Positions 9,266 to 18,133 are shown, counted from the first letter of the stretch. The stretch is 42,750 nt of DNA from an uncultured Lachnospiraceae bacterium (GCA_946491665.1 CAMLYL010000015.1:1-42750), one strand, 5' to 3'. Notes: generated from the sequence alone by a model not told the origin. A program made the numbers and translations.

Positions 9266-9967
9266 ATGAACAAATTGAATCTGTCTGAGACAGCAGCGCA
9301 TCATTCCATTGCCTTAACGGGCGGCTTTTTCGGGATCTATGCGCTGCTGCTTCGAAGTGAGAATTTTGGCTCGTCAGAGACGGCAAATCTGATTTTTCTG
9401 TTTGCCTCCGGACTGGGGGGAGAGTGGTCGGTTTTCCGTATTCGTCTGGCGGCTCTGTTTGTGTATGTGGGCGGACTGGTGTTTGCCACATTAATTTCAA
9501 AATGTTTTAAGAACGGAGATTTTCGTTATCTGGGAATCCTGATTGATCTGATTGCCTGTCTGGTTTTGGCGCAGATTCCCGCAGATGTGGATCCGGTTCT
9601 TGCGTTATATCCTATGTTTTTTGCCACCGCAGTTCAGTGGCTGGCGTTTACGAGCGCCTCCGGCTTCAGCAGTTCGACCGTTTTTTCGACGAATAACACC
9701 AGACAGATGGTGACCGGGCTGACGGAGTATATTTACAGCAGGGACAGGATGCAGCTGCTGCGGGCCAGATTTTTTGCGGGAACTCTGATTTGTTTTCATC
9801 TGGGAGTTGTGTACGGATATTTGTGCCTGCAGCGCTGGAAAATCAAAAGTATTTATATGGTGATTCCGCTTCTTGGAATTGCGGCTGTCTGTACCTTCCT
9901 GGACCGGATGAAAAGAAGCAGGGAGTACGCGGAGGAGCAGCAGAGCCTGAGCGCGGATGCCTCCTGA
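9266..9967 (+). CDS. DUF1275 (YoaK-type) membrane protein
   Basis: This is a 233-residue protein with about six hydrophobic segments. It matches the DUF1275 family by pattern: an early ALTGGFFGIYALL block, SSETANLIFL, a central FATAVQWLAFTSASGFSSSTVFSTNNTRQM region and a helical C-terminus. Function in this family is not established; small-molecule transport has been suggested. I place the start at ATG 9266 after an AAGGA site; an upstream in-frame ATG lies inside lgt and would cross the terminator hairpin. It ends 74 nt before mnmA. Confidence 0.8.
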   Translation: MNKLNLSETAAHHSIALTGGFFGIYALLLRSENFGSSETANLIFLFASGLGGEWSVFRIRLAALFVYVGGLVFATLISKCFKNGDFRYLGILIDLIACLVLAQIPADVDPVLALYPMFFATAVQWLAFTSASGFSSSTVFSTNNTRQMVTGLTEYIYSRDRMQLLRARFFAGTLICFHLGVVYGYLCLQRWKIKSIYMVIPLLGIAAVCTFLDRMKRSREYAEEQQSLSADAS

Positions 9968-10041
9968 AAATTCTGCATTGCAGACAGAAGAGTGCATCCG
10001 GACAGCTTCCGGAGGAGAATCTGATAGAAAAGAGGTTTACT

Positions 10042-11127
10042 TTGAATAAAAAAGCTTTGATAGCCATGAGCGGCGGTGTGGATTCCAGTGTAGCCGCCTG
10101 TCTGATGAAGGAAAAAGGATATGATTGTATCGGCGCTACCATGAAGCTGTTTCAGAATGAGGAGACATGTGTTTCCGATGAGCACAGCTGCTGTTCTCTG
10201 GAAGATGTGGAGGATGCGCGCAGTGTGGCGTATGCGCTGGGGATGCCTTATTATGTGTTCAATTTTTCGGATCGTTTCCGGGAGGCTGTGATAGACCGGT
10301 TTGTGGATGATTATGAAAATGGAAGAACTCCCAATCCGTGTATTGACTGCAACCGGCATCTGAAGTTTGAAAAGCTGTTCCAGAGAGCGAGAGAGTTATC
10401 GTGTGATTACGTGGTGACCGGGCATTATGCCCGGATTGAATATGAGGAAAGCAGCGGCCGCTATCTGCTGAAAAAAGCAGCGGATCAGACAAAGGATCAG
10501 AGCTATGTGCTCTATTCTCTTACTCAGGATCAGCTGGCTCATGTGCAGTTCCCGCTGGGAGGCATGACGAAAAATGAAGTGCGGGAAGTTGCGGAAGCCC
10601 ACGGGTTTGTCAACGCAAAGAAAGCGGAAAGCCAGGATATCTGTTTTGTTCAGAACGGAAAGTATCATGATTTTATTGCGGAGTATACCGGGAAAGAATA
10701 TCCGGAGGGAGATTTTGTTGATACAAAGGGAAATGTCCTGGGGAGACATAAGGGTATTATCCGATATACGGTCGGTCAGAGAAAGGGCCTGGGAATTGCC
10801 TTTGGGGAGCCCATGTATGTGCTGAGGATAGATCCTGCGGCAAATACTGTAGTTCTGGGAACAAATGATGAGCTGTTTACAGACACCGTTACAGCCAGGG
10901 GGATCAATCTGATTTCCAGAGAGAATCTCCGGGAACCCATGCGGGTGAAGGCGAAGGTCCGGTACCGGCACCGGGAACAGTGGGCGACGGCTGTGCAGAC
11001 GGACGAGGATACTCTGCAGGTGGTGTTTGACGAGCCGCAGAGAGCGATTACCGCCGGACAGGCTCTGGTCCTGTACGATGGCGATATTGTTGTTGGAGGC
11101 GGCACCATTATTTCGGGCATGGAGTAA
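10042..11127 (+). CDS. mnmA: tRNA-specific 2-thiouridylase MnmA
   Basis: This enzyme (361 residues, normal length) installs the 2-thio group on the wobble uridine (U34) of tRNA-Lys, -Glu and -Gln in the cytoplasm. The N-terminal ATP pyrophosphatase loop (MSGGVDSSVA), the first catalytic Cys (NPCIDCNRHLKF), the DQSYVLYSL block, the second catalytic Cys (SQDICFV) and VGQRKGLG are all present. I chose the TTG at 10042 (NKKALIAMSGG) because AGAGG sits just upstream and the length then fits the family; the in-frame ORF extends far upstream only by chance. Confidence 0.96.
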   Translation: MNKKALIAMSGGVDSSVAACLMKEKGYDCIGATMKLFQNEETCVSDEHSCCSLEDVEDARSVAYALGMPYYVFNFSDRFREAVIDRFVDDYENGRTPNPCIDCNRHLKFEKLFQRARELSCDYVVTGHYARIEYEESSGRYLLKKAADQTKDQSYVLYSLTQDQLAHVQFPLGGMTKNEVREVAEAHGFVNAKKAESQDICFVQNGKYHDFIAEYTGKEYPEGDFVDTKGNVLGRHKGIIRYTVGQRKGLGIAFGEPMYVLRIDPAANTVVLGTNDELFTDTVTARGINLISRENLREPMRVKAKVRYRHREQWATAVQTDEDTLQVVFDEPQRAITAGQALVLYDGDIVVGGGTIISGME

Positions 11128-11221
11128 TCCTGTACCTGCCGGAAATAGAATTTCAGACCGAGAAGAAAACGCTGTTTTCTGAGCGGAATGACATGCAAAA
11201 CTGAGAAAGAGGAGAAAAAAT

Positions 11222-12271
11222 ATGGAACTGGCTGAGAAACTGATTCGGAAATCCACATTGACGAAGAAGGAGTTTGCGGAACTGCTGGGGCAGTATGAAG
11301 ATGAATATCTTCGAAAACGTCTGGCAGATGAGGCGCTTCGGATCCGGAAGGAGATTTACGGAGCGGATGTTTTTATCCGCGGACTGATTGAATTTACCAA
11401 TATCTGTAAAAATGACTGTTATTACTGCGGGATTCGAAAGAGTAATCCCAATATAAAACGGTACCGGCTGACAAAAGAGGAGATTCTGTCCTGCTGTGCC
11501 AGGGGGTATGAACTGGGATACCGCACTTTTGTGCTGCAGGGAGGCGAGGACGGATATTTTACGGATGAGAGACTGGCAGATCTTGTCTCTTCCATAAAGA
11601 GAGAATATCCTGACTGCGCGGTGACGCTTTCTGTCGGGGAGCGTTCTTATGAAAGTTATAAGCTCTTGCGGGAGGCCGGGGCGGACCGTTATCTGCTGCG
11701 TCATGAAACGGCGGATGCAGGATTGTACGGGAGACTTCATCCGTCTGCTATGAGCCTGGCAAACCGGAAACAGTGTCTGTACGATCTGAAAAGTCTGGGC
11801 TACCAGGTAGGAGCCGGATTTATGGTAGGCGCGCCTGGGCAGACCATGGATCATCTGGCGGAGGATCTGAAGTTTCTGGAAGAGCTTCAGCCGGAGATGG
11901 TGGGGATAGGACCGTTTATCCCCCATCATGATACACAGTTTGCAAAAGAACCGGCGGGAAGCGTGGAGCTGACGCTGTTTCTGCTTTCGGTGATCCGGAT
12001 CATGCTTCCCAGAGTACTGCTTCCGGCTACAACGGCGCTGGGAACCATGGATCCTTACGGCAGAGAAAAAGGCATGCTGGCCGGAGCAAATGTGGTGATG
12101 CCGAATCTCTCTCCGGCGAAGAACAGGAAACAGTATGCATTGTACGATAATAAAATCTGTACCGGGGAGGAAGCTGCGGAGAGCAGCGTCCTGGCGAGGC
12201 GGATGGAAACTGCCGGATTTCGCGTGGTTTCGGCCCGAGGAGATTTCCCGGCGGAGCAAAGGGGAAAATGA
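11222..12271 (+). CDS. hydE: [FeFe] hydrogenase H-cluster radical SAM maturase HydE
   Basis: This 349-residue radical SAM protein helps assemble the 2Fe subcluster of [FeFe] hydrogenase together with HydG and HydF. The CX3CX2C iron-sulfur motif is CKNDCYYC, followed by GIRKSNPNIKRYRLT. The LQGGEDGYF block and the C-terminal LGTMDPYGREKGMLAGANVVMPNLSP region are typical of HydE rather than of BioB or PylB. A GAGGAG site precedes the ATG. HydF, HydG and the hydrogenase are not in the window, so hydE stands apart here. The protein implies an anaerobe that makes or uses hydrogen. Confidence 0.92.
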   Translation: MELAEKLIRKSTLTKKEFAELLGQYEDEYLRKRLADEALRIRKEIYGADVFIRGLIEFTNICKNDCYYCGIRKSNPNIKRYRLTKEEILSCCARGYELGYRTFVLQGGEDGYFTDERLADLVSSIKREYPDCAVTLSVGERSYESYKLLREAGADRYLLRHETADAGLYGRLHPSAMSLANRKQCLYDLKSLGYQVGAGFMVGAPGQTMDHLAEDLKFLEELQPEMVGIGPFIPHHDTQFAKEPAGSVELTLFLLSVIRIMLPRVLLPATTALGTMDPYGREKGMLAGANVVMPNLSPAKNRKQYALYDNKICTGEEAAESSVLARRMETAGFRVVSARGDFPAEQRGK

Positions 12272-12340
12272 CAGACCGGTACGATGGTTATGCGGAAGAA
12301 AAACGGGTTATGTGAGGGAACGGACGGAAAGGAGCATGTG

Positions 12341-13309
12341 ATGGATATGGACAGCAGAAACAGGAATTCTGTTCAGGATGCGGAAAAGATTGTTAATTCT
12401 ATTTTAGACGACTATCAGAAGGGGCGTCCCATTGATAAAAAAGATGATTTTTTTGATCAGCCCAGTAAAGAAGTGATTATTGATATCATTGAGAAGCTGA
12501 TGAAAATTGTTTATCCGGGATATTTCCGGGATCGTACCTATAAAAGTTATAATGCGGGCAACCATCTGGCGACGCTGATTGAGGACGTAATGTACCGGCT
12601 GCATAAGCAGATTGTCAAGGTGGAGAAGTTTAATTCCGCTCTGGCCTGGGAAGAACAGGAAAAAATTGAGGATGCCGCCTATGATATTACGGTTGAATTT
12701 CTGAACCGGATACCAAAGATACGGGAATATCTGGAATCTGATCTGGAGGCTGCTCTGGAAGGAGATCCGGCGGCTCAGAATTATGATGAAATTATTCTGG
12801 CGTATCCGGGATTGTATACGATCACGGTCAACCGGCTGGCTCATGAACTGTTTCTGATGAATGTGCCCCTGATTCCCCGTATTATGACTGAGCATGCTCA
12901 CAGTCTGACCGGAATTGACATTCATCCGGGAGCGACCATAGGTCATCATTTTTTTATCGACCATGGAACCGGTATTGTTGTGGGTGAGACAACGGTAATC
13001 GGAGACAATGTAAAGATTTATCAGGGAGTGACCCTGGGCGCGCTTTCCACACGGGGAGGTCAGAAACTTCGCAATACAAAAAGACATCCTACGATAGAGG
13101 ATAACGTGACGATTTATGCGGGAGCATCAATTCTGGGCGGCGATACGGTAATCGGGCGTGATTCCGTTATCGGAAGTAATGCGTTTATTACAAAATCTAT
13201 TCCGGCCGGAACAAGAGTCAGCATTCGTCAGCAGGAACTGCAGTTCTCCGGAAGAACCAGAACCGGAGAGAGCGATCTTGCGGATGATACATGGTACTAT
13301 TCCATTTAA
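12341..13309 (+). CDS. cysE: Serine O-acetyltransferase (long EpsC/CysE form)
   Basis: This enzyme makes O-acetylserine from serine and acetyl-CoA, the first step of cysteine synthesis. It has 322 residues: a long alpha-helical N-terminal region of about 180 residues, then a left-handed beta-helix of hexapeptide repeats (IDIHPGATIGHHFFIDHGTG, VVGETTVIGDNVKIYQGVTLG) carrying the catalytic Asp-His pair. The extended N-terminus matches the longer EpsC-like form of anaerobes rather than E. coli CysE. ATG 12341 has GGAAAGGAG 6 nt upstream; a GTG at 12338 and upstream ATGs are less well placed. A strong hairpin follows the stop. Confidence 0.93.
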   Translation: MDMDSRNRNSVQDAEKIVNSILDDYQKGRPIDKKDDFFDQPSKEVIIDIIEKLMKIVYPGYFRDRTYKSYNAGNHLATLIEDVMYRLHKQIVKVEKFNSALAWEEQEKIEDAAYDITVEFLNRIPKIREYLESDLEAALEGDPAAQNYDEIILAYPGLYTITVNRLAHELFLMNVPLIPRIMTEHAHSLTGIDIHPGATIGHHFFIDHGTGIVVGETTVIGDNVKIYQGVTLGALSTRGGQKLRNTKRHPTIEDNVTIYAGASILGGDTVIGRDSVIGSNAFITKSIPAGTRVSIRQQELQFSGRTRTGESDLADDTWYYSI

Positions 13310-13353
13310 CAGAATAACGCCTGAGTCAGTAAGAAGGCTCAGGCGTTATTCTG
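13310..13353. terminator. Strong hairpin terminator between convergent genes
   Basis: A perfect 16-bp stem pairs 13310-13325 with 13338-13353 around a 12-base loop. It lies between cysE (plus) and the minus-strand gene ending at 13371, so it may stop transcription from both sides. There is no long T-run on either side. Confidence 0.75.
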
Positions 13354-13370
13354 TGTAAAATCAGGAGGTT

Positions 13371-13640
13371 TTATTTTCTCATCATTTTGAGGATCATTTC
13401 TGTTTTCTGACGGTCCTGAGGGGACATGTTTTCTTTCAGGTGTTCTATGATGAAGTCTGTTTCATCCTGAGTAAACTGGATTCCCTGACCTTTCGCCTTT
13501 CCGGAAAAGGCCATGAGCAGAGCCAGCATTTCATTTGCGTTGCTGCTTTTCTGCTGTCCCATGAAGCTTTTGAGAAACTGCAGTTTTTCCGGGGACAGAT
13601 TTTGAAAGGCGGGGTTTTTACTGATATCTGATTCGTTCAT
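13371..13640 (-). CDS. Small hypothetical protein, helical
   Basis: This is an 89-residue soluble protein that I do not recognise. It is predicted mostly helical and charged, with a Gln/Ser-rich middle. The segment NLSPEKLQFLKSFMGQ near the start is echoed near the end by NMSPQDRQKTEMILKMM. A good AGAAAGGA site lies upstream of its ATG on the minus strand, which together with codon usage supports a real gene. It is the second gene of a two-gene minus-strand unit, 44 nt after the 134-residue gene, and runs into the hairpin shared with cysE. Confidence 0.75.
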   Translation of the reverse strand: MNESDISKNPAFQNLSPEKLQFLKSFMGQQKSSNANEMLALLMAFSGKAKGQGIQFTQDETDFIIEHLKENMSPQDRQKTEMILKMMRK

Positions 13641-13684
13641 GATTTTCCTTTCTGAAATTTTTTAATTACGGGAACGGCTGCGTT

Positions 13685-14089
13685 TTACATTTCCGGAAGT
13701 CCGTTTTCGGCAAACAGGCTTTCATAAGAGCTGTACATGTCAAAAAAGTTTAAAAAGGTATCGATGTTTTCCTGTTCCGCGGGGGTGCAGTATTCCCGGA
13801 GTGCAGCAAGCATATGGCAGGTGCGCTCTGTGGGAGAATCATTTTCACAGATGTGCAGCTCTGCTGCCTGCATTTCCGGTTCCGCATTGAAAAGCTGGAT
13901 GGTTTTCTGCAGTTCTACCAGTTTGATGACAAGAGAAACCATGCGCTGCTGGGAGCCGTTCATATAGGGAACCACGGATTTCAGCATCTGCAGATCCCGG
14001 CTCTGAATCAGCGTATCCAGTACCGGCTGCCGGGGGCCGGGAGGGGATTTCCGCTCGGTATCATTTTCGTTGTAATTTCTGTTTTCCAT
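13685..14089 (-). CDS. Small hypothetical protein, helical
   Basis: This is a 134-residue soluble protein of unknown function. A basic, Pro-rich N-terminus (NDTERKSPPGPRQP) is followed by helices (LIQSRDLQMLKSVVPYMNGSQQRMVSLVIKLVEL; AEQENIDTFLNFFDMYSSYESLF). A GGGAGGAA site lies 9-10 nt before the ATG. It heads a minus-strand unit with the 89-residue gene; both have helical segments near 'N(L/M)SP' or 'NGSQ' motifs, so they may be partners, but that is only a guess. Confidence 0.75.
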   Translation of the reverse strand: MENRNYNENDTERKSPPGPRQPVLDTLIQSRDLQMLKSVVPYMNGSQQRMVSLVIKLVELQKTIQLFNAEPEMQAAELHICENDSPTERTCHMLAALREYCTPAEQENIDTFLNFFDMYSSYESLFAENGLPEM

Positions 14090-14227
14090 CTGATTTTAGT
14101 TCCTCCCATTGTTTATCTTACCTGTACATCCTATGAAATTTGAGAAAAATCAGAACAAAAAAGTGGTCAGATTTATCAAAGAAAGCCCCAAAATCATATA
14201 TTATCAAAAAAGGAAAGGTGAAAGTTC

Positions 14228-14365
14228 ATGAGAAGAATCATATATGACGGCGACAGTTTTTATGAACTGGATGAGGAATGCATGAAAAAACGGGAGGAAC
14301 AGGAGAAGAAAAAAGAGATGGAATGGCAGAAGAAAAAACAGGAACAGATCCGCCGGCAGAAATAA
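14228..14365 (+). CDS. Small Lys/Glu/Gln-rich peptide (45 aa)
   Basis: This 45-residue peptide has a non-charged start (RRIIYDGDSFYELDEEC) followed by a single highly charged helix of Lys, Glu and Gln (KKREEQEKKKEMEWQKKKQEQ). A strong AAAGGAAAGG site precedes the ATG, and a weak promoter (TTATCA, 18 nt, TATATT at 14197-14202) is possible. The function is unknown. Low-complexity composition reduces certainty, but the ribosome binding site and isolated intergenic position support expression. Confidence 0.55.
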   Translation: MRRIIYDGDSFYELDEECMKKREEQEKKKEMEWQKKKQEQIRRQK

Positions 14366-14370
14366 ATGAA

Positions 14371-14403
14371 GAAAAATCCCGGCGCCGCATAAGACGCCGG
14401 GAT
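14371..14403 (-). terminator. Terminator for the Cys/Gly-rich peptide gene (minus strand)
   Basis: ATCCCGGCG (14376-14384) pairs with CGCCGGGAT (14395-14403). On the minus strand the stem is followed by TTTTTC, so it terminates the gene at 14450-14659; it may also act on the plus-strand peptide gene. Confidence 0.75.
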
Positions 14404-14449
14404 CATTAAGGAGGAAAATTATTTTATCCTGTGTGGAAAGATTTCTTTT

Positions 14450-14659
14450 TTAGAAACCACAGCCATTTCCGTTGTTTCCGCAGCAGCAGAGAATCAACAG
14501 AATCGGAAGAATGTTGTCACAGCATCCGTTGCCGTTGCCGTTTCCGAAGAAGGAACCGTTATTTCCGCAGCAGCAAAGTAATAAGATGATCCACAGAATG
14601 GAGGAGCAGCCTCCGTTGTCAGATCCGCATCCGCAGTTTGTAGCAGCTAAATCACTCAT
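14450..14659 (-). CDS. Gly/Cys-rich hydrophobic peptide with internal duplication (69 aa)
   Basis: This 69-residue peptide has eleven or so cysteines and two near-copies of a unit: a hydrophobic helix (ILWIILLL, then ILPILLIL), each followed by CCCGNNG and a Gly/Asn-rich stretch. It resembles the short 'high-cysteine' proteins often annotated in Clostridia, which have no proven function; a role in the spore coat or envelope is possible. A GGAGGC site lies about 7 nt before the ATG, and a terminator follows. It is transcribed divergently from icd. Confidence 0.8.
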   Translation of the reverse strand: MSDLAATNCGCGSDNGGCSSILWIILLLCCCGNNGSFFGNGNGNGCCDNILPILLILCCCGNNGNGCGF

Positions 14660-14693
14660 GTTGTTAGCCTCCAGTTTTTTATTTACACTTCAT

Positions 14694-14723
14694 ATTATGT
14701 CAGGGGCCAGTCCGTGTTTCCAA
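14694..14723 (-). promoter_or_regulatory. Possible promoter of the Cys/Gly-rich peptide gene
   Basis: On the minus strand, TTGGAA (14723-14718) and CATAAT (14699-14694) are spaced by 18 nt, about 35 nt before the gene start. The match is moderate. Confidence 0.4.
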
Positions 14724-14728
14724 AAACC

Positions 14729-14758
14729 TTGACAAAAAAATGATAATAAGAGTATTAT
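14729..14758 (+). promoter_or_regulatory. Sigma-A promoter of icd
   Basis: A perfect -35 TTGACA (14729-14734) and TATTAT (14753-14758) are spaced by 18 nt, 45 nt before the icd start. Confidence 0.8.
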
Positions 14759-14803
14759 GTATACGTTATTAAAGTTGTTGAGAGGGAAAGCGAGGAATGT
14801 ATC

Positions 14804-16015
14804 ATGGAAAAAATTAAGATGATAACCCCGGTTGTGGAGATGGACGGAGATGAGATGACCAGGATTCTCTGGCAGTATATTAAGGACGAGCTTCTTCTTC
14901 CGTTTGTGGATTTGAATACAGAATATTATGATCTGGGCCTGGTGCACAGAAATGATACGGACGATCAGGTGACGATTGACGCTGCTCATGCCACACAGAA
15001 ATACGGCGTGGCTGTCAAGTGCGCGACGATCACGCCGAACGCGGCCCGCGTGAAGGAATATAATCTGAAGGAAATGTATAAAAGTCCCAATGGTACGATC
15101 CGTGCGATTCTGGACGGAACCGTTTTCCGTGCGCCCATTAAAGTAAAGGGGATTGAACCCTGTGTGAAGAACTGGAAGAAACCGATCACGATTGCCCGTC
15201 ATGCCTACGGTGATGTTTACAAGGCAAATGAGATGGTGATTCCGGGCCCGGGAAAAGTGGAACTGGTCTATACAGACGTTGAGGGAAATGAGACGAGAGC
15301 GCTGGTTCATGAATTTGCCGGATCCGGCATTGTACAGGGACAGCACAATCTGAACAGCTCCATCGAGAGTTTTGCCCGAAGCTGCTTTAATTATGCGCTG
15401 GACACAAAGCAGGATCTCTGGTTTGCGACCAAGGACACGATCTCCAAAAAATATGATCATACCTTTAAGGATATTTTCCAGGAGATTTATGAAGCTGATT
15501 ACGAGGCAAAGTTTAAAGAAGCCGGCATTACATATTTCTATACCCTGATTGATGATGCGGTTGCCCGTGTGATGAAAGCGGAAGGCGGCTTTATCTGGGC
15601 CTGCAAAAATTATGACGGAGATGTGATGAGCGATATGATTTCCTCTGCCTGCGGTTCTCTTGCCATGATGACTTCCGTGCTTGTTTCACCCTCCGGAGTA
15701 TATGAATACGAAGCGGCTCATGGAACCGTTATGAGACACTATTATAAGCATCTGGCCGGAGAGGAGACTTCCACGAATTCTGTGGCAACGATTTTTGCAT
15801 GGACAGGAGCTTTGAGAAAGCGCGGCGAGCTGGATCAGCTTCCGGAGCTGGTGCAGTTTGCGGATAATCTTGAGAAAGCCTGCATCGACACCATTGAATC
15901 CGGAAAGATGACAAAGGATCTGGCTCTGATTACGGAGCTTGAGAATCCGGTGGTGCTGAACAGCCTCGATTTTATTAAGGCTGTGCGTGAAACGCTGGAA
16001 GGATTCTATAAATAA
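14804..16015 (+). CDS. icd: NADP-dependent isocitrate dehydrogenase (type II, homodimeric)
   Basis: This 403-residue cytoplasmic enzyme converts isocitrate to 2-oxoglutarate and CO2 with reduction of NADP. The start ([21 protein letters not shown]), substrate-binding [20 protein letters not shown], the [12 protein letters not shown] block, [17 protein letters not shown] and the coenzyme-specificity region ([17 protein letters not shown]) match the eukaryote-like type II subfamily rather than the E. coli type. It stands as a single-gene unit behind its own promoter. With no other TCA gene nearby, it probably supplies 2-oxoglutarate for glutamate synthesis. Confidence 0.95.
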   Translation: MEKIKMITPVVEMDGDEMTRILWQYIKDELLLPFVDLNTEYYDLGLVHRNDTDDQVTIDAAHATQKYGVAVKCATITPNAARVKEYNLKEMYKSPNGTIRAILDGTVFRAPIKVKGIEPCVKNWKKPITIARHAYGDVYKANEMVIPGPGKVELVYTDVEGNETRALVHEFAGSGIVQGQHNLNSSIESFARSCFNYALDTKQDLWFATKDTISKKYDHTFKDIFQEIYEADYEAKFKEAGITYFYTLIDDAVARVMKAEGGFIWACKNYDGDVMSDMISSACGSLAMMTSVLVSPSGVYEYEAAHGTVMRHYYKHLAGEETSTNSVATIFAWTGALRKRGELDQLPELVQFADNLEKACIDTIESGKMTKDLALITELENPVVLNSLDFIKAVRETLEGFYK

Positions 16016-16079
16016 CAGGGATCTCATTTTCTGACGGATGTTGTGAAATGTGATCCGCCATGGAGGAGAACACCGCACT

Positions 16080-17999
16080 ATGATACTGTCGTGTCAGAAT
16101 ATAAGTAAATCCTTTGGAGAAGAGCCTGTGTTAAAGCAGGTTTCTTTTCATGTGGAGGATTATGAAAAAATGGCCATTGTCGGCATTAACGGCGCCGGCA
16201 AGTCCACACTTTTGAAAATTATAATGAATGAGCTGTCGCCGGATGAGGGAACTGTGACTCTCGCAAAGGACAAGACTATCGGTTACCTGGCTCAGCACCA
16301 GGAGATCGGAGGAAACAGCAGCATTTATCAGACCGTGCTTGAGGGCAAGCGGGAGCTGATTGATATGGAGAGCCAGATCCGGGAGATGGAACAGCAGATG
16401 CAGTCTGTCCCCGGCGGGGAGCTGGATGCTTTTATGGAAAAGTATCACAAACTGCTCCATGAGTATGAGGCCAGGGACGGATACTCTTATCGCAGCGAAG
16501 TGTCCGGAGCCTTGAAGGGACTGGGCTTTTCGGAGGATGATTTTGACAGGCCCTGCGGCACTTTATCGGGCGGACAGAAGACCCGGGTGGCGCTGGCGAA
16601 GCTCCTGGTGACGCGTCCGGATATTATTTTGCTGGATGAGCCCACCAACCATCTGGATATTGCGTCTATCAGCTGGCTGGAGACCTTTCTGATCAACTAT
16701 AAAGGGGCTGTTGTTCTGGTGGCTCACGATCGGTATTTTCTGGATCGGGTGGTGACGAAGGTGGTGGAGATCAGCCTTCATCATTCTGCTGTCTATAACG
16801 GGAATTATACGGCTTATGCGGAAAAGGCCGCCAAAGTGCGGGAGGAAAAGCTGAAGGCTTATTATAATCAGCAGAGAGAAATACACCGTCAGGAGGAAGT
16901 GATCGAGAAGCTGAAGTCCTTCAACCGGGAAAAGTCCATCCGTCGGGCGGAGAGCAGGGAGAAACAGCTGGCAAAGATTGACGTACTGGATAAGCCGGAG
17001 GAGGAACGGTCCAGAATGAATATTACGCTGACTCCTTCCGTTATCAGCGGAAATGATGTGCTTTCTGTGGAGCATCTTTCCAAGTCCTTCGGCAGCAATG
17101 TACTGTTTACGGACATTTCGTTTGAAATCAGGCGGGGAGAGCGTGTGGCTCTGATCGGACCCAACGGTACCGGAAAAACAACGATTCTGAAGATTTTAAA
17201 TCAGGTTCTTGACGCGGACGGAGGCGGCTTTCGTCTGGGAACCAATGTGCAGATCGGTTATTACGATCAGGAGCAGCAGGTGCTTCATATGGAGAAAAAC
17301 CTGATGGAAGAGATTGCAGATGATTATCCGGACCTGACGGTCACAAAGATCCGGAATGTGCTGGCGGCTTTCCTGTTTACGGAAGATGATGTGTTTAAGC
17401 GCGTGGGAGATCTGAGCGGCGGTGAGCGCGGGAGACTTTCTCTGGCAAAGCTGATGCTCTCTGAGGCGAATTTCCTGATCCTGGATGAGCCAACGAACCA
17501 TCTGGATATTGTTTCCAGAGAGATTCTGGAATCCGCGCTGAATCATTATGAAGGCACGGTGCTGTTCGTGTCTCATGACCGCTATTTTATAAATAAGACT
17601 GCGACGAGAATTCTGAATCTGACCGGGAAAAATATCCGGAATTATATTGGAAATTACGACTATTTTCTGGAAAAACAGGAAACAGAAAAGCAGGAGAAGG
17701 CGTCCGGTGGAGAGCGCTGTGAAGTGAAATCCCAGCCGGGGGACTCCGCGGGGAAAGCAGACTGGAAGGCGCAGAAAGAGGAGCAGGCAAAACTGCGGAA
17801 GATTCAGAACCAGATCAGCCGTGTCGAGGCAGAGATTGAGCAGCTGGAGGAACGTCTGGCGCAGATTGATGAAGAGTTTGCGGATCCGGAGATTGCCACA
17901 AATTCCGCAAGACTTTCCGAGCTCCACCGGGAACAGACTGAGGTTCAGGAGAAACTGGAAGCGCTGTATGAAAAATGGGAAGAACTGAGTGAATCATAA
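16080..17999 (+). CDS. ABC-F family ATPase (YdiF/Uup-like)
   Basis: This 639-residue soluble protein has two ABC ATPase domains and no membrane segment, the ABC-F layout; members act on ribosomes in translation or antibiotic protection. Walker A is GINGAGKST in domain 1 and GPNGTGKTT in domain 2. Both domains show LSGG and LDEPTNHLDI. The linker between domains is charged and helical, and the last ~75 residues form a coiled coil as in Uup/YdiF. I use ATG 16080 (MILSCQNISKSFG) after GGAGGAG; an ATG at 16050 would add ten atypical residues. It lies directly upstream of rex, as ydiF does in Bacillus subtilis. Confidence 0.93.
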   Translation: MILSCQNISKSFGEEPVLKQVSFHVEDYEKMAIVGINGAGKSTLLKIIMNELSPDEGTVTLAKDKTIGYLAQHQEIGGNSSIYQTVLEGKRELIDMESQIREMEQQMQSVPGGELDAFMEKYHKLLHEYEARDGYSYRSEVSGALKGLGFSEDDFDRPCGTLSGGQKTRVALAKLLVTRPDIILLDEPTNHLDIASISWLETFLINYKGAVVLVAHDRYFLDRVVTKVVEISLHHSAVYNGNYTAYAEKAAKVREEKLKAYYNQQREIHRQEEVIEKLKSFNREKSIRRAESREKQLAKIDVLDKPEEERSRMNITLTPSVISGNDVLSVEHLSKSFGSNVLFTDISFEIRRGERVALIGPNGTGKTTILKILNQVLDADGGGFRLGTNVQIGYYDQEQQVLHMEKNLMEEIADDYPDLTVTKIRNVLAAFLFTEDDVFKRVGDLSGGERGRLSLAKLMLSEANFLILDEPTNHLDIVSREILESALNHYEGTVLFVSHDRYFINKTATRILNLTGKNIRNYIGNYDYFLEKQETEKQEKASGGERCEVKSQPGDSAGKADWKAQKEEQAKLRKIQNQISRVEAEIEQLEERLAQIDEEFADPEIATNSARLSELHREQTEVQEKLEALYEKWEELSES

Positions 18000-18025
18000 T
18001 ATGAGCCTGTGATATTGACAAATAT

Positions 18026-18054
18026 TTGACAAACAGCTTCTTCCTGCTTATAAT
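18026..18054 (+). promoter_or_regulatory. Consensus sigma-A promoter of rex
   Basis: Perfect TTGACA (18026-18031) and TATAAT (18049-18054) are separated by 17 nt. A second TTGACA lies at 18015-18020, making a direct repeat that embeds the palindrome CAAATATTTG (18019-18028). Confidence 0.9.
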
Positions 18055-18133
18055 ATTTTTAAAATGTAAATGAAATATCATGGGGTTTTTATATTGCATT
18101 TAAGGTACGTAAGAGATTTGGGAGGAAGAAAAA

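Noticed and set aside
18015..18031. Canonical Rex operator at the rex promoter
   Set aside because: The direct TTGACA repeat does not fit the known inverted TTGTTAA-N4-TTAACAA pattern, so I list it only as a weak finding.
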